The notes beneath the pieces were generated by a model that saw nothing but the letters and a program-made list of their open reading frames with translations, had not been told where the DNA came from and made no database searches. The position numbers were made by a program, and so were the translations under genes. A stretch of 14,503 nt of DNA from BRH-c25 sp964619815 (lineage in GTDB: Bacteria; Bacillota; Clostridia; Lutisporales; Lutisporaceae), in contig CAZUGK010000103.1 in NCBI GenBank assembly GCA_964619815.1, positions 1 through 14,503 of the forward strand, in the 5' to 3' direction. This document shows positions 13,704 to 14,503 of this stretch, piece after piece (position 1 is the stretch's first letter; every line of letters begins with the position of its first letter).

Positions 13704-13746
13704 ATTATATAAATAAAAAAACCAGTAAGCTTTGACCTAAGTCAAA
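13704..13746 (-). promoter_or_regulatory. Promoter of the metal operon with Fnr-type operator at -41.5
   Basis: On the minus strand a perfect -10 TATAAT (13704-13709) predicts a start at A, position 13697. No good -35 is present. Instead, a perfect 6-bp palindrome TTTGAC-CTAA-GTCAAA (13731-13746) ends 21 nt upstream of the -10, which centres it at -41.5, the standard class II position for activation by Crp/Fnr proteins. The recognition helix of the Crp/Fnr protein encoded last in this operon suits this half-site. By eye it is the only such palindrome in the window. Confidence 0.75.
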
Positions 13747-13774
13747 ATTTCTATATTTTAAAAATAATTTTTTC

Positions 13775-14452
13775 TTAACTGCTTTTTGCCGATGAAAGCC
13801 CGAAAAAGCTCCCGGCAGCACCCAGCGCCGCACTCAGCGACATAACCAGTATTGTAAGGCTGGATGTCAAGTCCTCCCGTAGAGGAAGCGGAATAAAAGG
13901 CAGCGGTCCGGCCATTTGAGCATATATATACTTTAGTGCAAATGCCGCCAAAACCGAAGCCAGCGCGCCTCCTGCAAGTGTCAGCATCAAGCCCTCCAGT
14001 AAAAACGGAATAGAAATAAAAGCTTCAGGCGCTCCCATAAGTCTCAGGGTATTTATCTGCTCCCGGTTGTCATAAATCCCCATCCTTATTATATGTGATA
14101 TTATGACAGTTGTGGATATGCCCACAGCAGCTACCACCATATATCCCACTACCTTCAATATCCCTGCAATACTGCTGATGCGCTCCAGCACCTCCCTGTT
14201 ATCCCTCACATGCTCGATACCCGTCATAAACTTTAATTCTTTCAAAATCGGGTCGATTTCCTCTATTTGGATTTTTACTTCAATAAACGGGCTAAATGGA
14301 TTATCATCGAAATACTTTAGGACACGAGCTTCCTTTCCCAGTATTTCTTCCATCCTGCCGTAGGCTTCATCCTCTCCTACCAGCCTTGCTTCCTTCACTC
14401 CTGCGATATCATTAATCCTTTCAGTCAGCCTTTGTGCTTCGGCAGCATCCAT
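13775..14452 (-). CDS. ftsX: FtsX-type permease, N-terminal part missing (gene probably disrupted)
   Basis: The readable 225 residues match the C-terminal three quarters of FtsX, the membrane partner of the FtsE ATPase that controls wall hydrolases at division or sporulation. Seen: the end of the extracellular domain (about 1-95), TM2 (98-120), the cytoplasmic loop NREQINTLRLMGAPEAF, TM3 (about 145-172) and TM4 (198-220). TM1 is absent. In-frame coding character continues upstream of this ATG (RGQVYFREG is a typical FtsX strand) but meets TGA at 14480-14482; the other two frames also have stops within the last 51 nt of the window. The ATG has AGGGAAGG only 1 nt away, too close for a good start. 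So either the gene is broken by a nonsense change, or the sequence has an error. No ftsE is visible. Confidence 0.78.
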   Translation of the reverse strand: MDAAEAQRLTERINDIAGVKEARLVGEDEAYGRMEEILGKEARVLKYFDDNPFSPFIEVKIQIEEIDPILKELKFMTGIEHVRDNREVLERISSIAGILKVVGYMVVAAVGISTTVIISHIIRMGIYDNREQINTLRLMGAPEAFISIPFLLEGLMLTLAGGALASVLAAFALKYIYAQMAGPLPFIPLPLREDLTSSLTILVMSLSAALGAAGSFFGLSSAKSS

Positions 14453-14503
14453 GCCTTCCCTGAAATAAACTTGCCCTCTTCATTCACTCAACTTCGCTTT
14501 AAA

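Noticed and set aside
13747..13774. AT-rich inverted repeat after the ftsX stop as a terminator
   Set aside because: It has essentially no G-C pairs, so stability is too low to support a call.

Overview
The window looks like chromosomal DNA from a spore-forming, anaerobic Firmicute of the clostridial type. The evidence is a LysM plus GH18 spore-cortex-type hydrolase, an AbrB-family regulator with a zinc-binding tail, a zinc-ribbon MscL, an FprA flavodiiron protein, strong AGGAGG ribosome binding sites throughout and moderately AT-rich sequence. The genus cannot be fixed from sequence alone. No tRNA, rRNA, CRISPR array, integrase or complete insertion sequence was seen.

Layout, left to right. 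(1) Positions 1-94 hold a palindromic, repeat-like element cut by the window edge. (2) 175-3018 is a divergent pair of cell-wall hydrolases: an M14 peptidase with PG-binding and LysM domains on the minus strand, and a three-LysM GH18 protein on the plus strand. Everything else is on the minus strand. (3) 3064-4105 holds an AbrB-type regulator with its own promoter, a candidate 50-residue ORF, and mscL with a strong terminator and promoter. (4) 4192-8358 is a thiamine salvage operon, transcribed promoter - TPP riboswitch - thiW - thiD - cytX - thiM - thiE. It has thiazole and pyrimidine uptake, both salvage kinases and the coupling enzyme; the genes from thiD to thiE overlap end to end. (5) 8374-9327 encodes a lipoprotein of unknown function. 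(6) 9503-10690 is fprA, preceded by a 10-codon ORF. (7) 10864-13746 is an operon of a CxxC metallochaperone, a P1B-type ATPase and a Crp/Fnr regulator. (8) 13775-14503 is the C-terminal part of ftsX, which appears disrupted.

Two regulatory arrangements deserve most attention. In the thiamine leader, an 18-bp inverted repeat links the 5' side of the TPP aptamer (P1, P2 and the start of P3) to a segment just upstream of the thiW ribosome binding site, and that same segment can also pair with the ribosome binding site. This suggests a second, translational layer on top of the visible transcription terminator. In the metal operon, a perfect Fnr-type palindrome (TTTGAC-CTAA-GTCAAA) lies centred at -41.5 relative to the predicted start of transcription, the classical class II activation position, and the last gene of the operon is a Crp/Fnr protein with an unusual Cys-x-Cys-x-Cys-x-Cys N-terminus. 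The ATPase has CPG instead of CPC in its metal-site helix, so its substrate cannot be assigned from the usual motif. These are sequence-based inferences; no experiment or database search was done.
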